Assembly (NCBI GenBank): GCA_937921865.1
Contig: CAKZWF010000086.1
Span: forward strand, 1-41,404
Length of the DNA stretch: 41,404 nt
Reading direction: 5' to 3'
DNA from: an uncultured Pseudomonadales bacterium
GTDB lineage: Bacteria; Pseudomonadota; Gammaproteobacteria; Pseudomonadales; Azotimanducaceae
Shown: in pieces, positions 7,626-15,572 of the stretch
Layout of the letters: every line of letters begins with the position of its first letter
Numbering within the stretch: position 1 is the stretch's first letter
The notes under the pieces: model-generated
What the model was told of the DNA's origin: nothing
What the model saw: only the letters and a program-made list of their open reading frames with translations
Database searches by the model: none
Position numbers and translations under genes: made by a program

Positions 7626-7672
7626 GGCAGGACTGAAACATGGCCTGGTGGGACCAGCGTCCCACCCCTGCC
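7626..7672. repeat. Two-tier inverted repeat after the TerB-like gene
   Basis: A perfect 8-bp stem, GGTGGGAC (7647-7654) and GTCCCACC (7659-7666), with loop CAGC is nested inside an outer GGCAGG (7626-7631) / CCTGCC (7667-7672) pair. No T-run follows, so it is not a standard intrinsic terminator; it could be an mRNA 3' stabiliser or an operator for the mepK-like gene. Confidence 0.5.
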
Positions 7673-7683
7673 ATGAGCACACT

Positions 7684-7692
7684 TGGTAAAAT
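7684..7692 (+). promoter_or_regulatory. Candidate extended -10 promoter of the mepK-like gene
   Basis: TGGTAAAAT fits an extended -10 (TGn then TAAAAT, five of six to TATAAT). No -35 is visible 17 bases upstream. It leaves a leader of about 75 bases before the AGGAGG and ATG at 7774. Confidence 0.35.
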
Positions 7693-7773
7693 ACGGTCGC
7701 CAAGCATTGTCAGAAAACTTCTGCAACGACGTGAGCGTGTCTGAAGAATGTGTGACCTGAAGGAGGTTTAAAG

Positions 7774-8322
7774 ATGAATCGAAACAGCCGGCGAACATTA
7801 TCCTGGCGTCGCGCCACAGCGGCTGCGAGTCTGTTGGTCTGCAGCCTGATCGGGTTCGAAGTGGCCGCAACAACAGACACGCCAAGGGAACTCAGCTTCA
7901 AACACACTCATACCGGTGAGTCGCTGACCGTGGTGTACTGGCAGGATGGCGAGTATCGTTCTGATGCCCTGGAAACCATCAATAGTTTTCTGCGTGACTT
8001 CCGGACCGGCGACAAAGCTCAGATGGATCCGGAACTGCTCGATCTGCTCTACACGGTCTATCAGCAGACAGGCAGCAATGGTCAATTCGAGATAATTTCC
8101 GCCTATCGATCACCTAAGACCAATGAGATGTTGCGCAATCGCAGCAATGGAGTCGCCAAGCAGAGTCAGCATCTGCTCGGCAAAGCGATTGACGTGCGGC
8201 TGACCGATGTGCCGATCGAAACGATTCGTCGGATTGCCTACAACCTGGGTGTTGGCGGCGTCGGCTTCTACACAAGATCGAACTTTGTGCATCTGGATAC
8301 CGGCAGGTTTCGGACCTGGTAG
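7774..8322 (+). CDS. mepK: YcbK/MepK-like murein endopeptidase (M15_2/DUF882)
   Basis: 182 residues with a cationic, hydrophobic export signal (residues 1 to about 32) and a zinc-peptidase domain of the YcbK type. Ligands are visible as SQHLLGKAID (H133, D140) and FVHLD (H173, D175), with the preceding SAYRSPKTN typical of the family. E. coli MepK cleaves 3-3 (meso-DAP to meso-DAP) crosslinks in the periplasm. AGGAGG at 7761-7766 supports the ATG. The gene is convergent with the LdtD-like L,D-transpeptidase that makes such crosslinks, with six bases between stop codons; in E. coli the homologues (ycbB, ycbK) are also neighbours. The arginines before the hydrophobic stretch (NSRRTLSWRR) loosely resemble a Tat signal. 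Confidence 0.85.
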   Translation: MNRNSRRTLSWRRATAAASLLVCSLIGFEVAATTDTPRELSFKHTHTGESLTVVYWQDGEYRSDALETINSFLRDFRTGDKAQMDPELLDLLYTVYQQTGSNGQFEIISAYRSPKTNEMLRNRSNGVAKQSQHLLGKAIDVRLTDVPIETIRRIAYNLGVGGVGFYTRSNFVHLDTGRFRTW

Positions 8323-8328
8323 CCCGAT

Positions 8329-9978
8329 TCAGGTCGAATCTGACGGCGTGAGATCGATACTCGGCGGTTGCGCCATGGCCTTCAACAAGACCTCATCACG
8401 CCCATAGATGTCTTCATAGAAACGCACTGTGCCGTCGGCATCGGCCATGCCGGTCCAGTACATCAGGAACACCGGCAGGGGTTTGTTCAGGTGGATAGTT
8501 TTCTGCTTTTGAGTGTCAAGCACATCCTGGAACGCTGCACGGTCCCATTTAGCGTCATTCATCACCAGTTGCGCCAGCTCCCAGGGTTTTTCTACCCGAA
8601 TGCAGCCGGAACTGAAAGCCCGCCCAGTCCGCTCGAAGAGTTGACGGGAGGGTGTGTCGTGAACGAAAACAAAATGGGAATTAGGGAAAATGAACTTTAT
8701 CTGCCCCAATGCATTCCAGGGCCCGGGCCGCTGCCGGACGATGTAAGGAAAGCTACGCGCTGAGATCGCAGTCCAGTCAATCTGCGTGTGATCGACCTTG
8801 TTGCCATCCCGATCCAGCAGATCCATGTTCTTTGACGTCAGATAGGCGTCAGCATCCGCTTTCAGCTTGGGCAACACGTCCTGACGAAGGATGGTTGGCG
8901 GCACAGTCCAGGTAGGATTCACCACAAGATACTGAATATCGCCGTGAAACACAGGCGTCTGCCGGTAAGGCTTACCGACCTGAACCCGGGTGATGAAATC
9001 GGCTTTGCCACCCCGCATCACGGCCAGCTGTGCTGATGCGATATTGACCAGCACAAAGTGGTTTTCAGCCGCCTGAGCCTGCTCCATGACCCAGCGTCCC
9101 CGCTCCAGCGACGCCCGGAGCTGATCAACGCGGTTATCGATGCTGACATTGAGAGCCTGAAAGCTGCGTTTGCCAACCACCCCGTCTGCATCAAGTCCGT
9201 GACGGCCTTGAAATCGGATCACCGCGCTCTTCAGATTGTCATCGAACTGCTCAGATTCATCATTACCTGCCGCGAGATCTCCTTCGGCCTGGAGTCGTTC
9301 GCGTAATGCAGGAATTCTTGGATCGGAGTCCCCGACCCTGAGCGTCGCACCGTCAGGCACCAGCGGCCAACCGCCATTGGCCGCAATTTCACGATATCTG
9401 GCCAGCGCATCCCGCATGAACTCATAAATTGGCGCATCAGAAACCCAGTCGTCCATAGCATCAACCAGCGAAGGCGCTTGCACAAACCCTTCAATTGTCT
9501 GATTGCGCTTCACCCCGGCCTGCAGTTCTCTGATGAAATTCCAGTCGCTGAACAGCCCATTCGGGTTGACCTTGCCGAAACGCAGCTGATAACCAATCCG
9601 TATCAGGGTTTCCGTGGCCAGAATATCGAGATCAGCCGAATCCTGATTGCCGAGAGGTTGAGGTGCATCAAGCAGCCGTTGCACCGCTGCAAGCGGATAG
9701 TCGGCTGGATCCAGTCCATTTGCGTAGGCCAGATCGGCAAGACTGCTGAGTTGACGGATCTTGGCGGAATCCGACCACAGCGGCTGATACGCTCTCGCGG
9801 CATAGAGTTCGGCCAGTATCTCATCGGCGAGAATGGGCACCCCGTCCACGTCCACCTGTTCGGTGTACATCATGTGTTCGATGCGCTGCTGGATAGAGTC
9901 GGAAATCGACCCATGCGCAGAAGTCAGCAACAGGCACTGTATGATTGCCAGTGCCGCAAGAGCTCGTGCTTTGTTCAC
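8329..9978 (-). CDS. ldtD: LdtD/YcbB-like L,D-transpeptidase
   Basis: 549 residues, a typical size for YcbB. An N-terminal signal (residues 1-23) is followed by the scaffold domain (YQPLWSDSAKIRQL), a peptidoglycan-binding domain near residues 225-280 (LKSAVIRFQGRHGLDADGVVG), and the YkuD catalytic domain with H439 in VHDTPS and nucleophile C459 in SSGCIRVE. It forms 3-3 crosslinks between stem peptides in the periplasm. The start is a GTG at 9978 with GGGA eight bases upstream. A good sigma-70 promoter lies at 10008-10036. It is convergent with the mepK-like gene, six bases apart, so the two mRNAs may overlap at their 3' ends. Confidence 0.9.
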   Translation of the reverse strand: MNKARALAALAIIQCLLLTSAHGSISDSIQQRIEHMMYTEQVDVDGVPILADEILAELYAARAYQPLWSDSAKIRQLSSLADLAYANGLDPADYPLAAVQRLLDAPQPLGNQDSADLDILATETLIRIGYQLRFGKVNPNGLFSDWNFIRELQAGVKRNQTIEGFVQAPSLVDAMDDWVSDAPIYEFMRDALARYREIAANGGWPLVPDGATLRVGDSDPRIPALRERLQAEGDLAAGNDESEQFDDNLKSAVIRFQGRHGLDADGVVGKRSFQALNVSIDNRVDQLRASLERGRWVMEQAQAAENHFVLVNIASAQLAVMRGGKADFITRVQVGKPYRQTPVFHGDIQYLVVNPTWTVPPTILRQDVLPKLKADADAYLTSKNMDLLDRDGNKVDHTQIDWTAISARSFPYIVRQRPGPWNALGQIKFIFPNSHFVFVHDTPSRQLFERTGRAFSSGCIRVEKPWELAQLVMNDAKWDRAAFQDVLDTQKQKTIHLNKPLPVFLMYWTGMADADGTVRFYEDIYGRDEVLLKAMAQPPSIDLTPSDST

Positions 9979-10007
9979 TGATTAGGTCCCGATCCCGTTG
10001 ATGATTC

Positions 10008-10036
10008 GTTATAACAGCTTGACGTCGACAGAACAA
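10008..10036 (-). promoter_or_regulatory. Sigma-70 promoter of the ldtD-like gene
   Basis: Reading the minus strand: TTGTTC (10036-10031), a 17-base spacer, then TATAAC (10013-10008) preceded by TGT, giving an extended -10. This is the best-matching ordinary promoter I see in the window. The predicted start lies about 25 bases before the GTG. Confidence 0.6.
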
Positions 10037-10086
10037 AACAGGCAGCTTAACCGACTACGCACTGCAATGCTGATGGAACCCTCAAC

Positions 10087-10650
10087 ATGACAGTCAACGA
10101 ACTGTTTCCGTTACCCGATCTGCAGGACCTGCCTGAAGATGTTCGCCAGAAAATTCTCGATGTCCAGGAAAAATCTGGATTTGTGCCCAATGTCTTCCTG
10201 ACTTTCGCGAGACGTCCCGAGGAGTTTCGGGCGTTTTTCGCTTATCACGATTCATTGATGATGAAAGAAAGTGGCTTGAGCAAAGCCGAACGGGAAATGA
10301 TCGTCGTCGCCACTTCAGCCGAAAACGGCTGCCTGTATTGCGTGGTTGCCCATGGCGCTATTCTGCGCATTCGTGCCAAAGCACCGCTGCTTGCCGATCA
10401 GCTGGCGACCAACTACCGCAAAGCAGATCTGAGTGATCGACAGCGCGCGATGCTGGAGTTCGCGCTGAAGGTTTCGCAGCACTCAGCTGAACTCGAACCG
10501 GCCGACTATGCTGAACTGCTTAAACATGACTTCAGCGCTGAGGACATCTGGGACATTGGCGCCATTGCATCGTTCTTCGCCTTGAGCAACCGAATGGCCA
10601 ACCTGACCGGACTGCAGCCGAACGACGAGTTCTATGCAATGGGCAGATAG
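10087..10650 (+). CDS. Peroxidase-related AhpD-like protein
   Basis: 187 residues of the alkylhydroperoxidase D / carboxymuconolactone decarboxylase-like superfamily, in the 'peroxidase-related enzyme' branch. The redox site is visible as ENGCLYCVVAHG, a CxxC followed by His, preceded by the family block LSKAEREMIVVATSA. The N-terminal part (KSGFVPNVFLTFARRPE) is also characteristic. It is cytoplasmic and probably reduces peroxides through the CxxC, with an unknown electron donor. It is divergent from ldtD and convergent with the sulfurtransferase, and its stop codon lies inside a 16-bp tandem duplication. Confidence 0.85.
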   Translation: MTVNELFPLPDLQDLPEDVRQKILDVQEKSGFVPNVFLTFARRPEEFRAFFAYHDSLMMKESGLSKAEREMIVVATSAENGCLYCVVAHGAILRIRAKAPLLADQLATNYRKADLSDRQRAMLEFALKVSQHSAELEPADYAELLKHDFSAEDIWDIGAIASFFALSNRMANLTGLQPNDEFYAMGR

Positions 10651-10667
10651 GGCAATGGGCAGGTAGG
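10636..10667. repeat. 16-bp tandem duplication spanning a stop codon
   Basis: GCAATGGGCAGATAGG (10636-10651) is followed at once by GCAATGGGCAGGTAGG (10652-10667), differing at one base. The unit contains the TAG stop of the AhpD-like gene; the second copy is not translated. It looks like a recent slippage or duplication event. Confidence 0.85.
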
Positions 10668-10670
10668 CAG

Positions 10671-11552
10671 TCAGCCGGGTTCATCACCCAGGGTCATCGG
10701 CAGCTGCTCGTCTGCCACCCATTCGGACATCGAACCGTCGTAAACGGCAATCTGGTCCTGCCCCACCAACAGACACGCCAGCGCATCTATCGTCGCTGAG
10801 ATACCGCCGCCACAGTAGGCGATCACCTGGCCGGCATCCATCAGTCCCTTGTCAGCAAGGGCCGCTTTCAAGTCCGTAGCGCTGCGATAACGCCCTTCTT
10901 CTTCAAGCAGCTGGTCGTAATAGACGTTAACGGAACCGGTGATGTGGCCTTTGCGACCATAGCTCATCTGCGATTCGCCACTGTAAACGCCGGGCGCCAG
11001 CGCATTTACCGTACAGACTTCGGGGTTGCCGATGGCTGCCAGAACTTTCGACTGGGTGGCAAATCTGTGGTGCCGAATCTCAGCTACAAAGTCCCCTGCG
11101 GGATGAACGATTATCTCATCGCTCACCGGCAGATTGAGTTTCTGCCAGGCGGCAAAACCACCATTGAGCACCGAGACATGGTCATGGCCGGCATAGTGCA
11201 GCAGCCACCAGAGCCTGGTGGCCCACATCGTGTGGCCACTGCTGTAAACCACCAGCGGCACGTCAGAGCACGCGCCCAGCTCGGCAAACGCCTGCTGCAA
11301 CCGACCGGATTCCGGCAGAGTGAAGCCCAGCCCGCTTGCGCTATCAGATAGCGCACTGAGCTGATCAATAAACGCCGCTCCAGGAATGTGAGCGCGTTGA
11401 TAGTCTTCCAGACCCGAACGGGCTCGATAGCCCCGCGGTGCGGGTTCTAAAAAAACGGTGCCGTCAAAAACTCGCACCGTTCCTTCGGCGAGCCTGGCTG
11501 AAAGCTCAGCCGGCTCGATCAGGTATTCGGGTCTGGCGTAGCTATCTGTCAT
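10671..11552 (-). CDS. Sulfurtransferase with two rhodanese domains (3-mercaptopyruvate type)
   Basis: About 293 residues. The N-terminal rhodanese domain (VRVFDGTVFLEP ... HIPGAAFID) is inactive, with Ser where the Cys would be (YSSGHTMWATR). The C-terminal domain has the active loop CGGGISA near residue 247. A CGxG loop resembles 3-mercaptopyruvate sulfurtransferases more than thiosulfate-specific rhodaneses (CRKG-type). It is cytoplasmic and would transfer sulfane sulfur to thiols or cyanide. The ATG at 11552 overlaps the preceding binding-protein gene's stop by four bases (ATGA), implying translational coupling, so the two probably serve a common sulfur or amino-acid substrate. Confidence 0.85.
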   Translation of the reverse strand: MTDSYARPEYLIEPAELSARLAEGTVRVFDGTVFLEPAPRGYRARSGLEDYQRAHIPGAAFIDQLSALSDSASGLGFTLPESGRLQQAFAELGACSDVPLVVYSSGHTMWATRLWWLLHYAGHDHVSVLNGGFAAWQKLNLPVSDEIIVHPAGDFVAEIRHHRFATQSKVLAAIGNPEVCTVNALAPGVYSGESQMSYGRKGHITGSVNVYYDQLLEEEGRYRSATDLKAALADKGLMDAGQVIAYCGGGISATIDALACLLVGQDQIAVYDGSMSEWVADEQLPMTLGDEPG

Positions 11553-12349
11553 GGCAGCTGAGTCAACCAGCCTGCGTTTTCGAACCACTTCTTCAACAGC
11601 GCTTCGAGTCCACCGCTGGCTTCCAGCGCGCGCACATAGTTCTGCACCAGATTCAGCAGCAACGGATCGTTCGGCGGTACCGCAATCCCTATCGGCTCAA
11701 TGGTGAGCGGCTTGCGCAGAACTGCAAGACCCGCATTCGGGTAGCGCATCGCGGTCAGTTTGACAATAGGTGCATCAGCTAAAAACGCATCGACCTGATC
11801 ATTGAGCAGCAGGTCAACGGCCGCCGCATAGTCTTCGGTTGGCGTCAGAGCCGCTTTCGGCAGACGGCGGCCAACAAAATTCTCGCCCGTGGAGCCTTTC
11901 AGCGTCGCGATACGCATCGTCTCCTGGTTGATTTCCTGGGCTTCCTGTACGGCTGCGACAGTGCTCGACTTGGTCAGCAGAGACTTGCCGGAGATGTAGT
12001 AAGGACCTACGAAAGCCACTCGGCGATTGCGTTCGAGGGTTGCCGTTACCTGAGACATCACCAGATCCACGTCACCGTCTTCCAGCGCACCAAGGAGTTC
12101 ACCAAATGGCTTCTGCACAATCTTCAGCTCAACGCCCATGGCCGAAGCCAGCAGATTGGCCAGATCAACTTCCATGCCGATCAGATCGCCATCACGGTTC
12201 ACAACGTTGAACGGCGGTTGGCTACCGGACATACCTACCCGCAGGGTGTTGGTTTTAGCAATTCTATCTAGAACATCGCCCGCCCAGGCTTGCGACATAG
12301 GCAGCACGGCCACGATCAGCAGCAACACGCTGCGCTTAACAAATCTCAT
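11549..12349 (-). CDS. Periplasmic amino-acid-type solute-binding protein (SBP_bac_3)
   Basis: About 266 residues. A signal peptide (FVKRSVLLLIVAVLPMSQAWA) precedes a family-3 solute-binding domain: TLRVGMSGSQPPFN, LIGMEVDLANLLASAMG, GALEDGDVDLVMSQVTAT, ERNRRVAFVGPYYISGKSLL. This fold binds polar amino acids or related anions in the periplasm. The start at 12349 is preferred over 12361 because GGAG lies six bases upstream. No permease or ATPase gene is nearby, so it either serves a distant transporter or acts as a sensor. It is co-translated with the downstream sulfurtransferase, which hints at a sulfur-containing ligand (cystine or similar), an inference. Confidence 0.85.
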   Translation of the reverse strand: MRFVKRSVLLLIVAVLPMSQAWAGDVLDRIAKTNTLRVGMSGSQPPFNVVNRDGDLIGMEVDLANLLASAMGVELKIVQKPFGELLGALEDGDVDLVMSQVTATLERNRRVAFVGPYYISGKSLLTKSSTVAAVQEAQEINQETMRIATLKGSTGENFVGRRLPKAALTPTEDYAAAVDLLLNDQVDAFLADAPIVKLTAMRYPNAGLAVLRKPLTIEPIGIAVPPNDPLLLNLVQNYVRALEASGGLEALLKKWFENAGWLTQLP

Positions 12350-12572
12350 CTGACACTCCATGTGTATACGAAAACGGACGGCATCCTATCACTGGCGAAG
12401 AGACAGGAACAGTCAGATACGCATCCGTCTAGGTAGACTCAGACGCTGCAGGGATCAGGCGCATACCGGACTGGGTTAACTGGGCAGGAATGTGCAAGAG
12501 ATCTGTGGTCTTCCGCCGGCTCCGTATCGATCGCGGCGACAAAGTGTTCGGGGACTTCAGGGCGCTACGCCG

Positions 12573-13319
12573 TCAGCGGCTGAGTCCGTTGACTACCGAG
12601 CGCAACCCGCCCAAAGGCTGACCGGAAGAATCGACATGCTGATAGTCCTCCGCCCAGTTGGTCAGCCGCTTCCACTGGGCGATATCTTTGGCGTTGTCGA
12701 CCTTGCTGAGTTCATGCATGCCAAGTCCACTTTCTGCAGAGCGGATGTAGTTCTGGGAATCTCTCAAAATCGCGGCTACCGGAATTTCGAGAGAATCTAA
12801 GAAACGCATCAGCGAGCGGAATACCACGGTATTACTCTTCACGCGGTTGGCGACCACCGCCAGGCGGCCTTCGCTACGGGAGATTTTTGCGGACAGCAGC
12901 AGATCGGCAATGATCCGTGTTGCCGCGTGGATATCAATGTCGGACGGCAGCACCGGCACAATGATCTTGTCGGCCCTTCGAGTGAGGTCAATCAACTCAT
13001 GCTTTTTCAGGGCTGCCGGCGTATCAACAATAATCCGCACCACATTGTCAGGAACCCGCATCGCAAATGAACGGGTTACACCGGCATGATTTTCGAAAGA
13101 TGCAATGCCGTGGATTTTCGGATTTTCCAGGGTTCTTTTCGACAACCACCGGGTACTGGATCCCTGAGAGTCGAAATCCATGAGCGCAGACGGCAATCCA
13201 TTGGCGGCATAGTATGCGGCCAGGTTGGTGGCTATGGTTGTTTTGCCAGAGCCGCCTTTCGGATTGATCACAACAATCTTCCGCGGCACCCGAGGCGTAT
13301 TACGCTCGACGTTTGACAT
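12573..13319 (-). CDS. Orphan ParA/MinD-family ATPase
   Basis: 248 residues. The deviant Walker A is complete (NPKGGSGKTTIATNLA, with the signature Lys before GG), then MDFDSQGS (Walker A') and IIVDTPAAL (Walker B). There is no N-terminal HTH and no parB-like gene on either side, so this is neither a plasmid nor a chromosomal ParAB pair. Orphan ParAs position cell-surface machines, carboxysome-like bodies or chemosensory arrays by nucleoid-bound gradients. The upstream neighbour (same strand, 93 bp away) is a dienelactone hydrolase and the downstream neighbour a binding protein, so no cargo is evident. Confidence 0.85.
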   Translation of the reverse strand: MSNVERNTPRVPRKIVVINPKGGSGKTTIATNLAAYYAANGLPSALMDFDSQGSSTRWLSKRTLENPKIHGIASFENHAGVTRSFAMRVPDNVVRIIVDTPAALKKHELIDLTRRADKIIVPVLPSDIDIHAATRIIADLLLSAKISRSEGRLAVVANRVKSNTVVFRSLMRFLDSLEIPVAAILRDSQNYIRSAESGLGMHELSKVDNAKDIAQWKRLTNWAEDYQHVDSSGQPLGGLRSVVNGLSR

Positions 13320-13412
13320 GAGTACAACGCTACCCCAGTCCGCAGGCAGGAATCAAGATTGTATTTACGCCCGAAGGTGTTGAATTCGCGAGCTTTTCGA
13401 AATTGAAGATAG

Positions 13413-14216
13413 TCAGTCTGACAATCCAAGACTGGTCGCAAAGTGGGCAATCGTGCGTTTTTCAGCCTGACGGGTTGGACCCTCGGGGTCATCGTCATCA
13501 AGATGGATCGTTAAAACCGAGTGGGGAGCCATCCCGGTGTCGGGTCGGGCATCCTCATCATTGAGTTCAATGGTCTCAAAACGCTCCCCAAAGGCAGCTT
13601 TCAGGCAGCTGAAGCGTTCCGGCGGTACCAGTTTGTCACCTTTGAACCGTAACCCGAGCAGGGTCAGGTCTTCGTCTTCCAGTCGCTGGCGGACCCGGGC
13701 GATTTCTTCCGGAGAAGCATCAATCGCACTGCTGCGCCTGGCTGCGCCTGGTCCGATAGCCAACGGCAGCGAGGGTTGCGACAGCACCGGAGCAACAACG
13801 GAAGGTTCGGTCATCATCGCCAGCGCAAATCCGCCAGTGAAACACATCCCTACAGCCCCGACACCGCGGCCGCCACAGTCGGAGTGGGCGCGACGAGCCA
13901 GGGCCCGAAGCCAGTCGACAATCGGGCTGGAGCGGTCTGATGCCCAGGTTGAGAACTCCCGACGGATACAGACACCTTTGAGCATTTCCCGCGCCAGGTA
14001 GCCGGGCGAGACTTCTTTGCCCGGCACCCCGAACAGGCTGGGCAGATAGACGCTCATCCCAGCCGCAACCACCCGGTCGGCGAATCTGATCACCAGCGGG
14101 TGCAGGCCAGGCATCTCATGCATGATGATCACGGCTGGACCGGTGCCGCGGCGAAAAACGGGCCGCTGCCACTCACCGTGGCTGAAGTCAAAAGACTCGT
14201 AGTTGTCTATGTTCAT
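13413..14216 (-). CDS. Dienelactone hydrolase family protein
   Basis: 267 residues, an alpha/beta hydrolase with the DLH-type nucleophile elbow GMCFTGGF (Cys nucleophile) and the N-terminal strand VIIMHEMPGLHPLVIRFAD, in which the E in HEMPG corresponds to the DLH glutamate. His of the triad is likely in APHSVLTIH near residue 230, and Asp in GDKLVPPE near residue 195. It is cytoplasmic. DLHs open dienelactones in chlorocatechol pathways, but distant members act on many esters. GAGGA lies about seven bases before the ATG. It lies 60 bp downstream of the FMN-dependent dehydrogenase on the same strand and may be co-transcribed with it. Confidence 0.8.
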   Translation of the reverse strand: MNIDNYESFDFSHGEWQRPVFRRGTGPAVIIMHEMPGLHPLVIRFADRVVAAGMSVYLPSLFGVPGKEVSPGYLAREMLKGVCIRREFSTWASDRSSPIVDWLRALARRAHSDCGGRGVGAVGMCFTGGFALAMMTEPSVVAPVLSQPSLPLAIGPGAARRSSAIDASPEEIARVRQRLEDEDLTLLGLRFKGDKLVPPERFSCLKAAFGERFETIELNDEDARPDTGMAPHSVLTIHLDDDDPEGPTRQAEKRTIAHFATSLGLSD

Positions 14217-14276
14217 GTCGCTATCCTCGGCTCACGGACGTTGCTTGTCGTTTAAGTCGTGTTGTAGAGCTCACAT

Positions 14277-15425
14277 TCACAGCCGGTCCGGCGGCCAGAT
14301 CGCTTCTGCACTGATACTGTCCAGATTGCGCAGTCCGCAGAATGCCATCGTCAGATCAAGCTCGTTGGCAATCAGCTCAAGGCATTTACTGACACCCGCT
14401 TCCCCCATCGCGCCAAGCCCATAGACAAACGCCCGGCCAATCAGAGTACCTCTGGCGCCCAGCGCCAGCGCTTTGAATACATCCTGGCCGGAGCGGATGC
14501 CGCCATCGAGCCAGACTTCAATGTCCGCGCCTACCGCGGCAATGATTTCCGGCAGCGCGGCAATCGACGACGGCGCACCATCCAGCTGGCGGCCACCATG
14601 ATTGGAGACCACAATTGCATCAGCACCGCTACGCACCGCCAGTCGGGCATCCTCAGCGCTTAAGATGCCTTTCAGAATCAGCTTGCCTCCCCAACGGTCT
14701 TTGATCCACGCAACGTCATCCCAGTCCAGCGTTGGATCCAGCTGCTGTGCCGACCACTGCGACAGCGAAGTCAGGTTTTCCACGCCGCTGGCATGACCGA
14801 CAATGTTGCCAAACTGACGCCTGCTGGTGCCCAACATGCCGATACACCAGCTTGGTTTGGTAGCCAGGTCGAGCAGATTGCGCAGCGTTGGCCTGGGCGG
14901 AGTGCTCAGACCATTTTTCAGATCTTTGTGGCGCTGACCGAGTATCTGCAGGTCCAGCGTCAGCACCAGTGCCGAGCACTCCGCCGCCCGCGCCCGGTCG
15001 ATCAGACGGCCGATAAAATCACGATCCCGCATCACATAGAGCTGAAACCAGAAGGGTTTGCTGGTGTGGCTGGCGACGTCTTCGATGGAGCAGATGCTCA
15101 TCGTCGAAAGAATGAACGGTACGCCAAACTGTTCAGCCGCTCTGGCTGCGAGAATCTCACCATCCGCCCACTGCATGCCGGTGAGCCCGACGGGTGCGAG
15201 TGCCACCGGCATAGCCACCGGCTGACCCACCATTTCACCCGCAATCGAGCGATTGTCCATATTCACGGCTACCCGCTGGTGCAGCCGCAGCGCCTCGAAA
15301 TCGCGCACATTGGCGCGAAAGGTTGATTCGCTCCAGGAGCCGGATTCCGCGTAGTCGTAAAACATCTTCGGAACACGGCGCTTGTAGAGACGTCGCAGAT
15401 CTTCAATACAGGTAATTACCGGCAT
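14277..15425 (-). CDS. FMN-dependent 2-hydroxyacid dehydrogenase (lactate/mandelate dehydrogenase type)
   Basis: About 382 residues of the (S)-2-hydroxyacid oxidase/dehydrogenase TIM-barrel family. Seen: RVPKMFYDYAESGS at the N-terminus, VALAPVGLTGMQ, the lysine block KLILKGILSAEDA, the active-site base in SNHGGRQLDG, and phosphate-binding WLDGGIRSGQDVFKA with ALGARGTLIGRAFVYG. It oxidises an (S)-2-hydroxy acid to the 2-oxo acid, passing electrons to O2 or quinone. The ATG at 15425 starts the conserved domain (PVITCIEDLRRLY); upstream starts as far as 15491 are less likely. It is first gene of the minus-strand series followed by dienelactone hydrolase. Lactate, mandelate and glycolate are all possible substrates. 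Confidence 0.88.
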   Translation of the reverse strand: MPVITCIEDLRRLYKRRVPKMFYDYAESGSWSESTFRANVRDFEALRLHQRVAVNMDNRSIAGEMVGQPVAMPVALAPVGLTGMQWADGEILAARAAEQFGVPFILSTMSICSIEDVASHTSKPFWFQLYVMRDRDFIGRLIDRARAAECSALVLTLDLQILGQRHKDLKNGLSTPPRPTLRNLLDLATKPSWCIGMLGTSRRQFGNIVGHASGVENLTSLSQWSAQQLDPTLDWDDVAWIKDRWGGKLILKGILSAEDARLAVRSGADAIVVSNHGGRQLDGAPSSIAALPEIIAAVGADIEVWLDGGIRSGQDVFKALALGARGTLIGRAFVYGLGAMGEAGVSKCLELIANELDLTMAFCGLRNLDSISAEAIWPPDRL

Positions 15426-15572
15426 CGGTGTTGTATTCCCACCCTCTCGCTTCGCCAGACAGTGTAAGTCACTGCGAACCATCGATAACACCTTACGAGG
15501 AGTGCTTCGACCACTCGCCAGAATGCCGGATCTTCAGCTAAGCTGAGGATTCGTTGCCAGGAGGAAAACCCA

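Noticed and set aside
12350..12572. Possible small gene between the ParA and binding-protein genes
   Set aside because: The plus-strand frame there overlaps the ParA end antisense; the gap itself shows only a weak minus-strand -10-like TAGGAT after TGA.
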